From positions 1-64,000 of IMG/VR virus record IMGVR_UViG_3300032291_003679: a stretch of 64,000 nucleotides of DNA. One strand, written 5' to 3'. The notes beneath the pieces were generated by a model that made no database searches, was not told the origin of the DNA, and saw nothing but the letters and a program-made list of their open reading frames with translations. The position numbers and the translations under genes are program-made. This document shows positions 45,310-52,711 of the stretch, piece by piece. The stretch comes from a virus. The stretch's first letter is position 1; the number at the start of each line of letters is the position of its first letter.

Positions 45310-45336
45310 AGAGTACCAGTATGGGGACAGACTTAC
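45310..45336 (-). promoter_or_regulatory. Family promoter of the 44823 unit (leaderless)
   Basis: GTAAGTCTGTCCC-N3-ACTGGTACTCT; the first G of the box is changed. Confidence 0.65.
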
Positions 45337-45396
45337 AACGTACCTGCAGTGCAACCCATGAGACGCCCGTGGCACTTGCGTCGTTCATGCTGATGG

Positions 45397-45762
45397 TCAG
45401 GTGACGATGTGTCCTGATGTCATGCGATACAGCACTGCGTAGCAGAAGCGTCTGCGCTGTGTGATGCTCCACTCCACCTGATAACGATGGTGTCTGTTGA
45501 GCATGTCGATGTCTGCCTGCGAACGGTGTATGCCTAGTTCCATCTCTGTCTCTATCATGATGGACATGATGTTCACCTCACTACCCGTGGCACTGCGAGG
45601 CGTCACACCTGCCTCTCGGCACGCCTGAAACACCTTGGTCATGAACATCGAGCATGCGAGCATGTGCTCAAGCTCTTCATCGTCAGTGAGGTAGTCATTG
45701 GTCAAGCGTGATACACGAATGGCCTGATGTACCTTGCGCTTAGGTATGTAGATGCCTGACAT
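45397..45762 (-). CDS. Hypothetical protein
   Basis: 121 residues; helical, Met-rich (EHMLACSMFMTKVFQACREAG; NIMSIMIETEMELGI). No family recognised. No family promoter or 13-mer is seen at its start. Confidence 0.55.
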   Translation of the reverse strand: MSGIYIPKRKVHQAIRVSRLTNDYLTDDEELEHMLACSMFMTKVFQACREAGVTPRSATGSEVNIMSIMIETEMELGIHRSQADIDMLNRHHRYQVEWSITQRRRFCYAVLYRMTSGHIVT

Positions 45763-45798
45763 GAGGCAAGGGTATCACTCACTAGGTGAGCGTGTCCC

Positions 45799-45972
45799 CT
45801 ATCCCCATTTGATTTCTTTCGTCTGTTTCTCTTGGGGCTCTACTGCTACTACATCAAGCATGCTCCCCTGATTGAGTAGAGAGTGAACCATTGAGATTGC
45901 TTCGTCAATGTTCATTGGGGCGTCAAGGTCACTGCGCTTACGCACTGCGACGGTGATTCTGTATGTATCCAT
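45799..45972 (-). CDS. Small hypothetical protein
   Basis: 57 residues from ATG 45972, two bases after the previous stop. Strand RITVAVRKR then a helix (NIDEAISMVHSLLNQG). Confidence 0.5.
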   Translation of the reverse strand: MDTYRITVAVRKRSDLDAPMNIDEAISMVHSLLNQGSMLDVVAVEPQEKQTKEIKWG

Positions 45973-45974
45973 GC

Positions 45975-46184
45975 TTAGCACCATACAGCCTTCCATAGTC
46001 GCGCAACGCTTTGTGCTTGCTGAGGTGATTGACAAGGGATACGTCTGATGGTGTGTTGCGTCCCCTCTGATGAGGGTAGGGACAACCACACCTCCACGTC
46101 ATCACCAATGGCATTGACGTGAGTGACTGTCCCCTCTGATGAAAGGTCAGTGATGTGAGAGGTGAGTAGGTCTAGTGATGTCAT
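45975..46184 (-). CDS. Small hypothetical protein
   Basis: 69 residues from ATG 46184 (TTG/ATG starts up to 46193 possible). Beta-rich (GTVTHVNAIGDDVEVWLSL). Confidence 0.5.
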   Translation of the reverse strand: MTSLDLLTSHITDLSSEGTVTHVNAIGDDVEVWLSLPSSEGTQHTIRRIPCQSPQQAQSVARLWKAVWC

Positions 46185-46274
46185 GAGGGACACAGTACAT
46201 CAGGGGTGGTACATAGTCAATGGGGTGACGATGATGTGGGGTAGCGATGTTCAGGGGGGTATGGTGTTACTCGT

Positions 46275-46481
46275 ATGACACCCGTGACACCTCGCAAACA
46301 TTCACGCTCTCACTCACCTATGGCACGCCTATGGCAAGGGTGGTGCGACCTCTATGACAAGTGGTGGTCACGATGGTCACGATGGAGCAATGGCATAGGG
46401 CTTGACCCCTTTCCTCTCGCAATCGCAATCGGGTGTGTGGTGATGGCACTGCTCACACTGCTGTCTATTGGTCGTGTGTAG
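46275..46481 (+). CDS. Small basic membrane protein
   Basis: 68 residues; basic, Trp-rich N-terminus (WCDLYDKWWSRWSRWSNG) and one membrane helix at the end (LAIAIGCVVMALLTLLSIG). Confidence 0.45.
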   Translation: MTPVTPRKHSRSHSPMARLWQGWCDLYDKWWSRWSRWSNGIGLDPFPLAIAIGCVVMALLTLLSIGRV

Positions 46482-47243
46482 TACACCCGTGGCCCCCTGC
46501 GATTGACCTTACCTACACCTCAGGCGAACAGGTACGGCTTGACCTACTGGCCTTGCGCTTGTGGCATAGACGACACGCTTGCTTGCCTCATACATTGCGA
46601 GCATCACGCTATGCGCTTGCCTCACTAAGACATACGTCATTGGTAAACGATTGACGCTTGTCTGTTGTCTGCTTTGATTGGGCTATGTGCTTTCGCATAG
46701 CGTCAAGCACAACTCGGACAGTGCTCTCGCATAAGTCGTATGACCCACAGAACCCGAGAACCCGAAGGACCCGAAAACCCGAAAGGCATTGCGCTGACCT
46801 TGCTTGTATGAAAGGCAACGACGAACGACCAACGCACTTCGTGTGCGTGCGTCATTGAGTGGTGAGAGCAGGGGTATGTGTGTGTTTCTCTGTGTAGACA
46901 AGACACTGCTAGGGGCGAGACGAAGGGTGGCGTTTGGTTGTGACGTTCGCCTTCGCTGTGCTCCTCTATTGACGAGATACCTGCTGTGCTTCCCCACTCT
47001 TGGCTCTGCTCTGCTTGCTTCGTTCTGTCCACAGTGGTCGACGATTGACACGGTCACGCCTCTGTCCACAGAACTGACCATCGACGCCACCAGAGAGAAG
47101 GCACCCCCTTGGAGCCCCGCCGGCTTTCAGTCGAACCCCCAGCGCCGGGGGGAGCTAAAAATCAAATTTTTATGGCCACCTTTTTTTATCTTAATTTATC
47201 CAAACCGCTTGTGTTCGTCCCCAGGGCTGTGTACTATGTGCTC
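46482..47243. other. 762-bp region without a supported gene
   Basis: ORFs here overlap on several frames and none looks protein-like. It holds the last 13-mer (46505), a run of four AACCCGAAR-type units (about 46748-46790), a hairpin with GGAGCCCCGCCGG / GCCGGGGGGAGC (about 47112-47155) that ends the palindromic-element series, and the promoter at 47209. It marks the right border of the accessory region. Confidence 0.6.
47209..47237 (+). promoter_or_regulatory. Promoter of the 47244 gene (leaderless)
   Basis: TTGTGT-N17-TACTAT, with the ATG six bases after the -10. A vegetative-type promoter, unlike the 27-bp family. Confidence 0.6.
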
Positions 47244-47501
47244 ATGAGTACTATTTACAGCTATGACGAATTCCTGGTTTTTGTTGCTCAAGAGCATCAT
47301 CAGCTCAAGGCCGGCGACCCCACTGTTCGCCTCGGTCAGACGTATTTCAACTGTTTGTGGGAGTTTCGTCCCAGCATTGCCAATGCAATCCGAGCTACCA
47401 AGTATGACCCTTTTCACAAGGAAGAGGTCCATCCTGACATCCACGTCCATGTGAATGACCTGTGGGATGAGATGAACACTAAGGTGTTGTCAGAGGAATA
47501 A
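47244..47501 (+). CDS. Hypothetical protein
   Basis: 85 residues. Helical (YDEFLVFVAQEHHQLKAGDPTVRLGQTYFNCLWEFRPSIANAIRATKYDPF in parts). A small family of phage proteins with the R-x-GQ-x-YFN pattern; role unknown. Confidence 0.65.
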   Translation: MSTIYSYDEFLVFVAQEHHQLKAGDPTVRLGQTYFNCLWEFRPSIANAIRATKYDPFHKEEVHPDIHVHVNDLWDEMNTKVLSEE

Positions 47502-47511
47502 GTGTAGGGTT

Positions 47512-47724
47512 ATGGATTACCTGCTTCTTGTGTTTCTCGGTTTAGGGGCTCTGTGGGGTGTGGGAGCCCTTCTAGGGACCATGTTCACCGAGGAGCCCTG
47601 TGAGGCCTGTGGGAACTGGGATGCAGCTAATCGCATGGTAGTAGGCACAAACGGCAAGCTCTACCATCCTTCTTGTTACCAGCTCAGCGATAGCGTTGAG
47701 TCCCCCCATTCTCCCAGCGAATAA
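47512..47724 (+). CDS. Membrane-anchored zinc-ribbon protein
   Basis: 70 residues. One membrane helix (LLLVFLGLGALWGVGALLG) then CEACGNWDAANRMV...GKLYHPSCYQ. The gene at 54759 has the same layout (helix, CxxC, HxxC), so the two may be paralogues. Confidence 0.6.
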   Translation: MDYLLLVFLGLGALWGVGALLGTMFTEEPCEACGNWDAANRMVVGTNGKLYHPSCYQLSDSVESPHSPSE

Positions 47725-48062
47725 CTAACTAACTCTCCAGTTGGATGTCCATCTAGCTGTTCTCAGCCCCCTCGTGGAGGGAAATAAGGCCGCCCGTTAA
47801 TTTTCCTAGGCTGGATATTGCCTACCCCCTATATATTTTGAGGTCCTGCAGCATGCTGGGATAAATTTATCCAAAAGAGGGTGTGCGAAAAAAAAATCGC
47901 GTTGGGTTGTCTCTTTTCTGTTTATTGGAGTCCCCGGCGGGGTGGGGTTGTGGGGGGCGCGTTTGGAGGCTAGGGTGTCTAGATGGTAGAATTAATTACT
48001 GCCAAATATGAACCCGCTGTTAACAGGGTTGTCCGTATCCGCCGAGTACAGGAGCACGTATA
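47725..48062. other. 338-bp intergenic region
   Basis: No ORF. A TAGAAT (about 47987) is the best -10 for the lysis gene at 48063, and CAGGAGCACGTATA is its RBS. The left part has TAACTAACTAAC repeats and a hairpin-poor, AT-rich stretch. Confidence 0.5.
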
Positions 48063-49277
48063 GTGAAACCACACCGACTGATTGCCACTGCATTGTCCTT
48101 TTTAGTCTTAAGCCCTGCTGTGCAGGCTCAGGCTACCCCTGATGGGGAGACAGTAAAGGAGGTAGTTAGTCGGTCGGCGTTTACAGTGCAGACAGCAGGT
48201 TCACCTGTTGCTCACTCAGCTCTTGGCCTTCGACAATCGTCCGTACCGCGCGCTCATGCTTATGCCACTGAAGAATTTTGGGACAAGCTAGCGCAGTGTG
48301 AAACGGCCAACAATTGGCAGGACAAGGGCACCTGGGCAGGTGGTCTTGGTATTTACACCAAGAGCAAATTCCCGAAGGCCGCAATGGGGACGTGGGAGCG
48401 TTATGGTGGCGAGCAGTTCGCTTCCTCTCCAGATAAAGCGACTCGCGAAGAGCAGATAATTGTGGCTAACCGTATTTCGGTTGAGGGCTACAAGCAGATG
48501 GTTCATCGCGACCCAGATTGGGCTCGTCGACAGGGTGTTCCAGCTACGTATTTGTGGGACCAGAAACCAGTGGGGCTTGGTGGCTGGGGATGCTATAAGT
48601 CCAAGTCCACGGGTAAGTACAGAATGTCTAAGCCAAAGATGTACTACTACGAAAACTACAAAGATGTTGTTTTGTTCTCGTTTAAATTTAACGAAAGAAG
48701 CAAGGCTGTTCATGACTTGCAGATGTTCCTTGGAATAAAAGTAGATAACCACTACGGTAAGAAAACCAAGACTGCTCACATTAAGTACTTGAAGAAAAAG
48801 AAACTTCCTCTTGATGGCATTCCCGGAATGGCACCGAAAATTGAAAGCACGGGAACGGTCAGTGCTCAAAGTGTTGGGTCTGGCGATTCAACCGAGAAGA
48901 GTTGCCCTAAGTGGGAAAAACTTCTGAAGAAGTACAAACTTCCAGTTAAAGAATTCTCTTACATTATGTGGAGAGAAAGCAGATGCCAGACGATGGCTAT
49001 TGGATGGAACTATAAAAAAGGTTATGGACCTTCTAATTGTCGACTTGACGTGGCAAAGGTCTACAAGAACTGTCATGCTGTGCGTTCTTACGACATTGGC
49101 TTGTTGCAAGTCAACTCAAGTTGGAAGACCGTTACCGCGAAGGTGTGTAATCGACCTATCCGTCAGATAATAAAATCTCTAACGAATCCTGAGTGCAATG
49201 TAAAGGTCGCCCGCTATCTCTACGACAACGGCGGCATGCATCACTGGAAGGCAACGTCAGGCCGAGGTTCAAGATAG
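48063..49277 (+). CDS. Secreted Rpf-like/transglycosylase cell-wall hydrolase
   Basis: 404 residues, GTG start. Signal peptide (LIATALSFLVLSPAVQAQA). Residues about 70-180: resuscitation-promoting-factor/transglycosylase fold (FWDKLAQCETANNW, WAGGLGIY, ATREEQIIVANRISVEGY, GLGGWGCY) with the catalytic Glu in C-E-T. Residues about 205-255: peptidoglycan-binding-like (AVHDLQMFLGIKVDNHYGKKT). Residues about 285-400: a second lysozyme-like SLT domain (YIMWRESRCQ, SYDIGLLQVNSSW). Two muralytic domains in one exported protein suggest action from outside, either in late lysis or wall penetration. It is not part of the main lysis cassette. Confidence 0.8.
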   Translation: MKPHRLIATALSFLVLSPAVQAQATPDGETVKEVVSRSAFTVQTAGSPVAHSALGLRQSSVPRAHAYATEEFWDKLAQCETANNWQDKGTWAGGLGIYTKSKFPKAAMGTWERYGGEQFASSPDKATREEQIIVANRISVEGYKQMVHRDPDWARRQGVPATYLWDQKPVGLGGWGCYKSKSTGKYRMSKPKMYYYENYKDVVLFSFKFNERSKAVHDLQMFLGIKVDNHYGKKTKTAHIKYLKKKKLPLDGIPGMAPKIESTGTVSAQSVGSGDSTEKSCPKWEKLLKKYKLPVKEFSYIMWRESRCQTMAIGWNYKKGYGPSNCRLDVAKVYKNCHAVRSYDIGLLQVNSSWKTVTAKVCNRPIRQIIKSLTNPECNVKVARYLYDNGGMHHWKATSGRGSR

Positions 49278-50114
49278 CAGTTTGGCTATAAGTCTTTCCA
49301 TCGGCACTAGATGATTGTCTAGCAGTGTCATTCCCTCGTCTTCCATTCTCTTGTTAGCGAGAACGGAGTTGAGTGGGCGTAGTGCTGGTCTCTGCGTGCG
49401 GATGGTTACATTTTTTATAGGTTTTACTGGTATGTCGATGCCGGCGAAATCTATAACATTCTTGGCGAATTCGTACCAAGATGTAGAGCCTTGATTTGTG
49501 ACGTGCCAAATACCTGATGCGCTATTTGTTGCGAGCTCAAGTATTCGAAGAGATGCATCATCTGCGAACGTTGGGTTACTGAACTGGTCATCAACAAATG
49601 AAAGCTCGGATGATTCTTTTGCAATTTTTAAAATTGTTTTAAGAATGTTCTTGCCGTTTTTTCCGCAAACAGAAGAAACGCGAATTACTGCGTCAGTTGG
49701 ACGCATGCATGTTTCTCCTTGAAGTTTGGTAAGTCCATAAGCAGAGATTGGAGAAGGAGAGTCATACTCTTCGTATGGAGAATCTTTTTTTCCATCAAAA
49801 ACGTAATCAGTAGAAATATAGGTGACGTGTGCCCCTACTTCTGATGCAGCCCGAACGATGTGTATTGCTCCGTCAGCGTTTACTCGCTCTGCCTTTATTT
49901 GATTGCGCTCGCAACCATCTACATCTGTCCATGCTGCACAGTGAATAATGTGCGTTGGTTCGTGTGTATGGATAGCTTCCGTAACTGCCGATTGGTTTGA
50001 CACATCAAGGCTTTTGTGGTCCATGGCAACAATTTCGTAGGCATGCTCATCGGCTCTTTCTACAATCTCTGAACCAAGTTGGCCGGTTGCGCCGGTAACA
50101 AGAATCTTAGGCAT
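49269..50114 (-). CDS. rmlD: dTDP-4-dehydrorhamnose reductase
   Basis: 281 residues. GATGQLG (NADPH-binding, residues about 7-13), the catalytic YGLTK (Y-x3-K) and the STDYVFDG loop are visible. Last step of dTDP-L-rhamnose synthesis. It overlaps rmlB and ends converging on the lysis gene. Confidence 0.9.
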   Translation of the reverse strand: MPKILVTGATGQLGSEIVERADEHAYEIVAMDHKSLDVSNQSAVTEAIHTHEPTHIIHCAAWTDVDGCERNQIKAERVNADGAIHIVRAASEVGAHVTYISTDYVFDGKKDSPYEEYDSPSPISAYGLTKLQGETCMRPTDAVIRVSSVCGKNGKNILKTILKIAKESSELSFVDDQFSNPTFADDASLRILELATNSASGIWHVTNQGSTSWYEFAKNVIDFAGIDIPVKPIKNVTIRTQRPALRPLNSVLANKRMEDEGMTLLDNHLVPMERLIAKLLS

Positions 50115-51072
50115 TTTTAAGCGGTTCCCACCACCAACGGTTTGACCTGTACCAAGAAATTACGTACCAAAGTTCATCTACGAGAATGTGCTTTTTTACC
50201 CAGCCAAGCTTCTGAACTTTATCCGTATTAACAGAATAGCGACGGTCATGTCCTTTTCTGTCTGCAACATATTCAATAGAGTCTTCTGGAAGCATGTCCA
50301 TGTATTCGAGAATCATGTTAACTATGTCAATATTTGGAGTTTCGTTACCGGCACCAATATTGTAAATCTCTCCATCAGCTCCGCTTGTTAGAACTTTATA
50401 AACCGCAGAGCAATGGTCCTCGACGTGAATCCAGTCTCTCTCATTCAGGCCGTCTCCATAGAGAGGTATTTTCTTCCCTTGAAACAAGTTTGTTATAAAG
50501 AGCGGAATTGCTTTTTCTGGAAACTGAAATGGGCCAAAGTTGTTTGTGCAGCGCGTTACAGAAACTGGAAGTCCGTGGGTGTGGAAGTGTGAAAGCGCGA
50601 GAAGGTCTGAACCAGCCTTAGAAGCAGAATATGGCGACCTAGGCTCCAATGGGTCGGTCTCCAGAGAGGAGCCAACTTCTACAGAGCCGTACACTTCATC
50701 TGTTCCTATGTGTACTATGCGCTCAGCTTCAATAAAGCGAGCAACATCCATCACGGTGTCCGTCCCTAGGCAGTTTGTGCGAACGAATGTGTCCGATAAT
50801 GAAATTGAGCGGTCGACATGGCTTTCTGCAGCAAAGTGAACTACGTAATCAGAACCTTTCATTGACTCAACAAGCTTGTCTTTATCGCAGATATCTCCGT
50901 GAACAAAGGAAACACGCTGAGAATCTATAAAATCTTGCATTGTTGACATGCGTCCGGCGTACGTGAGAGCGTCGTAGACAACCACATTGTCGTCTGTGTT
51001 TTGCAAAACATAACGAACGTAGTTTGAGCCAATAAATCCAGCTCCACCAGTGACAAATTGTTTTTTTATCAT
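50107..51072 (-). CDS. rmlB: dTDP-glucose 4,6-dehydratase
   Basis: 321 residues. TGGAGFIGSNYVRY at the N-terminus (NAD-binding), TDEVYGSVE and YSASKAGSD (catalytic T-D-E and Y-x3-K), CTNNFGPFQ substrate loop. Makes the 4-keto-6-deoxy sugar. Overlaps rmlC by ATGA. RmlB enzymes are usually about 330-360 residues, so this is slightly short. Confidence 0.92.
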   Translation of the reverse strand: MIKKQFVTGGAGFIGSNYVRYVLQNTDDNVVVYDALTYAGRMSTMQDFIDSQRVSFVHGDICDKDKLVESMKGSDYVVHFAAESHVDRSISLSDTFVRTNCLGTDTVMDVARFIEAERIVHIGTDEVYGSVEVGSSLETDPLEPRSPYSASKAGSDLLALSHFHTHGLPVSVTRCTNNFGPFQFPEKAIPLFITNLFQGKKIPLYGDGLNERDWIHVEDHCSAVYKVLTSGADGEIYNIGAGNETPNIDIVNMILEYMDMLPEDSIEYVADRKGHDRRYSVNTDKVQKLGWVKKHILVDELWYVISWYRSNRWWWEPLKNA

Positions 51073-51638
51073 GTTCTAGAACCGTACTGCGGCTTCAGGT
51101 GTGGCGGTATGTCTTTTATCAGCGGATTCTGCATATCTCGTGCTGATAGGTTTGGCTTGCGATACATCCAGTCGGCTTTTATCTCTGGGTCGGACCACAA
51201 GATTCCAAGCTCATCATTCGAGTTGTAGTAATTATCCACCATGTATGTAATCGTCATGTCTGTTAGGGCAACAAAGCCGTGAGCGACTCCAGGGGGTATA
51301 AATACGCCCAGATGAATAAATTCTGGCTCCGTGATTACCGCACCGACATCAATTGTGAGTGTGTTTCCGTATGTTGGTGAACCCTTACGAATGTCGTGAA
51401 GAACTATTCGGCATGCTCCGAATGGGATATACCAGTAGTCGGCCTGATGAAGATGGTAGTGAAGACCAACTACCGAGCCAGCGATGCGGTCAGCCCTGTT
51501 CCCTTGAACCATCTCTCGCCCGAGAGGCAGCCACTGTCTACGATATGTCTCAAGAAACATTCCACGGTTGTCTTTGTGTGCATCTAAATGAACAAGAACT
51601 ACGTCTTTAATTTCTTCAGACTCGGTAATTAATGGCAT
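51069..51638 (-). CDS. rmlC: dTDP-4-dehydrorhamnose 3,5-epimerase
   Basis: 189 residues, cupin fold. Visible: HKDNRGMFLETYRRQW, VVGLHYHLHQADYWY (catalytic His region), VDVGA-type strand, and IPPGVAHGFVALTD. Its genes overlap rmlA and rmlB by one to four bases. Confidence 0.88.
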   Translation of the reverse strand: MPLITESEEIKDVVLVHLDAHKDNRGMFLETYRRQWLPLGREMVQGNRADRIAGSVVGLHYHLHQADYWYIPFGACRIVLHDIRKGSPTYGNTLTIDVGAVITEPEFIHLGVFIPPGVAHGFVALTDMTITYMVDNYYNSNDELGILWSDPEIKADWMYRKPNLSARDMQNPLIKDIPPHLKPQYGSRT

Positions 51639-52711
51639 TACTCAACCTCAACTATGCTTTGGTCACTTATCATCAGTTTTAAGGCTGACGGTTTTTCTTC
51701 TGAACGATGCACGACAGCGCCTTTTCCAATTAGTGAATCACTAATGCGGCTAATATCGCGAATCACATTATTTCCTAGGAGAACAGAATTCTGTATCTCA
51801 GAGTTTTCGATGACACATCCATGTCCAACGGATGTATAGGGGCCGATATACGCATCACGAATTACGCATCCATCAGCAATACTTGCTGGACCAACGATTC
51901 GCGAGTTGTATATAAGGGAGTCTCCTATGACGACTCTTCCGTCAGCCGTAAACGAGTTATTGTCGTTTTCGTATATTTTTCGCTCGATAGTGTTAAGAAC
52001 CAAACGGTTGCACTCTAATAGAGGGTCTTTTTTTCCTGTGTCAATCCACCAGCCATGAAGCTTATGACACGTAACAGTTTCTCCTGAATCAAGAAGGTGC
52101 TGGATGGCGTCCGTTATTTCCAACTCCCCTCTATGTGATGCCTTAATAGAATTAACCGCTTCATGTATGGCCGAAGTAAAGAAGTAAACACCAACCATTG
52201 CGAGGTTTGATTTTGGTTCTTTTGGTTTTTCCTCAAGACGAACTAGACGTCCCTTTTCGTCTATTTCTGCGACTCCAAAATGCTCTGGGTTATCGACGGG
52301 GGTGACAAGTATTGAAGCTGCAGGTTTATCTACTGAGTAATGAATTGGCTCATAGAAATCACGAATGCTTTTTTGGAGCATATTGTCTCCAAGGTACATT
52401 ATGAAGTCGTCGTCGCCCAAAAAAAGACGAGATACTGCTACGCAGTGAGCAAGGCCGAGTGGTTGAGTTTGCTCGATGTATGTAACTTTTGCACCAAACT
52501 TAGAACCATCTCCAACGGCGCTTCTAATCTCTTCGCCTGTTTGTCCGATTACAATGCCAATCTCTGTTATCCCAGCATCTACCATTGACTCTATTCCGTA
52601 AAAGAGAATTGGCTTGTTCGCAATTGGAACTAACTGTTTTGCTCCAGTGTAGGTAATAGGCCTGAGCCGAGTTCCGTTTCCACCGGAGAGAATAAGTCCT
52701 TTTAGGCTCAT
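51638..52711 (-). CDS. rmlA: Glucose-1-phosphate thymidylyltransferase, long form
   Basis: 357 residues. N-terminal LSGGNGTRLRPITYTGAKQL is the nucleotidyltransferase signature. The C-terminal 110 residues add left-handed beta-helix turns (VVIGDSLIYNSRIVGPASIADGCVIRD in parts), as in the RmlA_long type of actinobacteria and archaea. Uses dTTP, so it depends on the dTMP made by ThyX from the gene just upstream. Confidence 0.9.
   Translation of the reverse strand: MSLKGLILSGGNGTRLRPITYTGAKQLVPIANKPILFYGIESMVDAGITEIGIVIGQTGEEIRSAVGDGSKFGAKVTYIEQTQPLGLAHCVAVSRLFLGDDDFIMYLGDNMLQKSIRDFYEPIHYSVDKPAASILVTPVDNPEHFGVAEIDEKGRLVRLEEKPKEPKSNLAMVGVYFFTSAIHEAVNSIKASHRGELEITDAIQHLLDSGETVTCHKLHGWWIDTGKKDPLLECNRLVLNTIERKIYENDNNSFTADGRVVIGDSLIYNSRIVGPASIADGCVIRDAYIGPYTSVGHGCVIENSEIQNSVLLGNNVIRDISRISDSLIGKGAVVHRSEEKPSALKLMISDQSIVEVE

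Larger units (their letters stand above)
14332..46520. repeat. Dispersed 13-mer GGTGTAGGTAAGT family (nearly 80 copies)
   Basis: Core GGTGTAGGTAA, usually with GT(C) or CT(C) after it. Copies by approximate start, + strand view: reverse at 14332, 14848, 15652, 16386, 17251, 17287, 17446, 17466, 18317, 18675, 19441, 19774, 20593, 20801, 21114, 21388, 22160, 22404, 22758, 23300, 23445, 23528, 24063, 24387, 25033, 25656, 25867, 26225, 26559, 27040, 27407, 27427, 27935, 28170, 28236, 29238, 29595, 30044, 30587, 31412, 31891, 31906, 31920, 32114, 33983, 35085, 35246, 35614, 42890, 43210, 43325, 44083, 44563, 46505; forward at 14412, 14773, 18293, 22448, 23508, 24425, 25902, 26999, 27068, 28200, 29211, 29267, 30604, 33688, 34004, 34722, 35067, 35109, 36579, 39110, 40758, 41427, 42475, 42922. 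Most follow the direction of the local genes. Confidence 0.9.

Noticed and set aside
14332-46520. GTAGGTAAGT resembles a eukaryotic 5' splice site
   Set aside because: The surrounding genes are plainly bacteriophage genes with RBS and overlapping starts, and there is no matching branch-point or acceptor pattern.
14332-46520. CRISPR array
   Set aside because: The repeats are too short and irregularly spaced, lie between genes, and occur in both orientations; no cas genes are seen.
46804-47247. 147-aa + strand ORF
   Set aside because: Composition is odd, it crosses a hairpin, has no RBS and ends inside the next real gene's start region.
37750-52660. Partial 13-mer matches at 37758 (helicase) and 52643 (rmlA)
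   Set aside because: They match only part of the core and fit conserved protein sequence, so they are likely chance.
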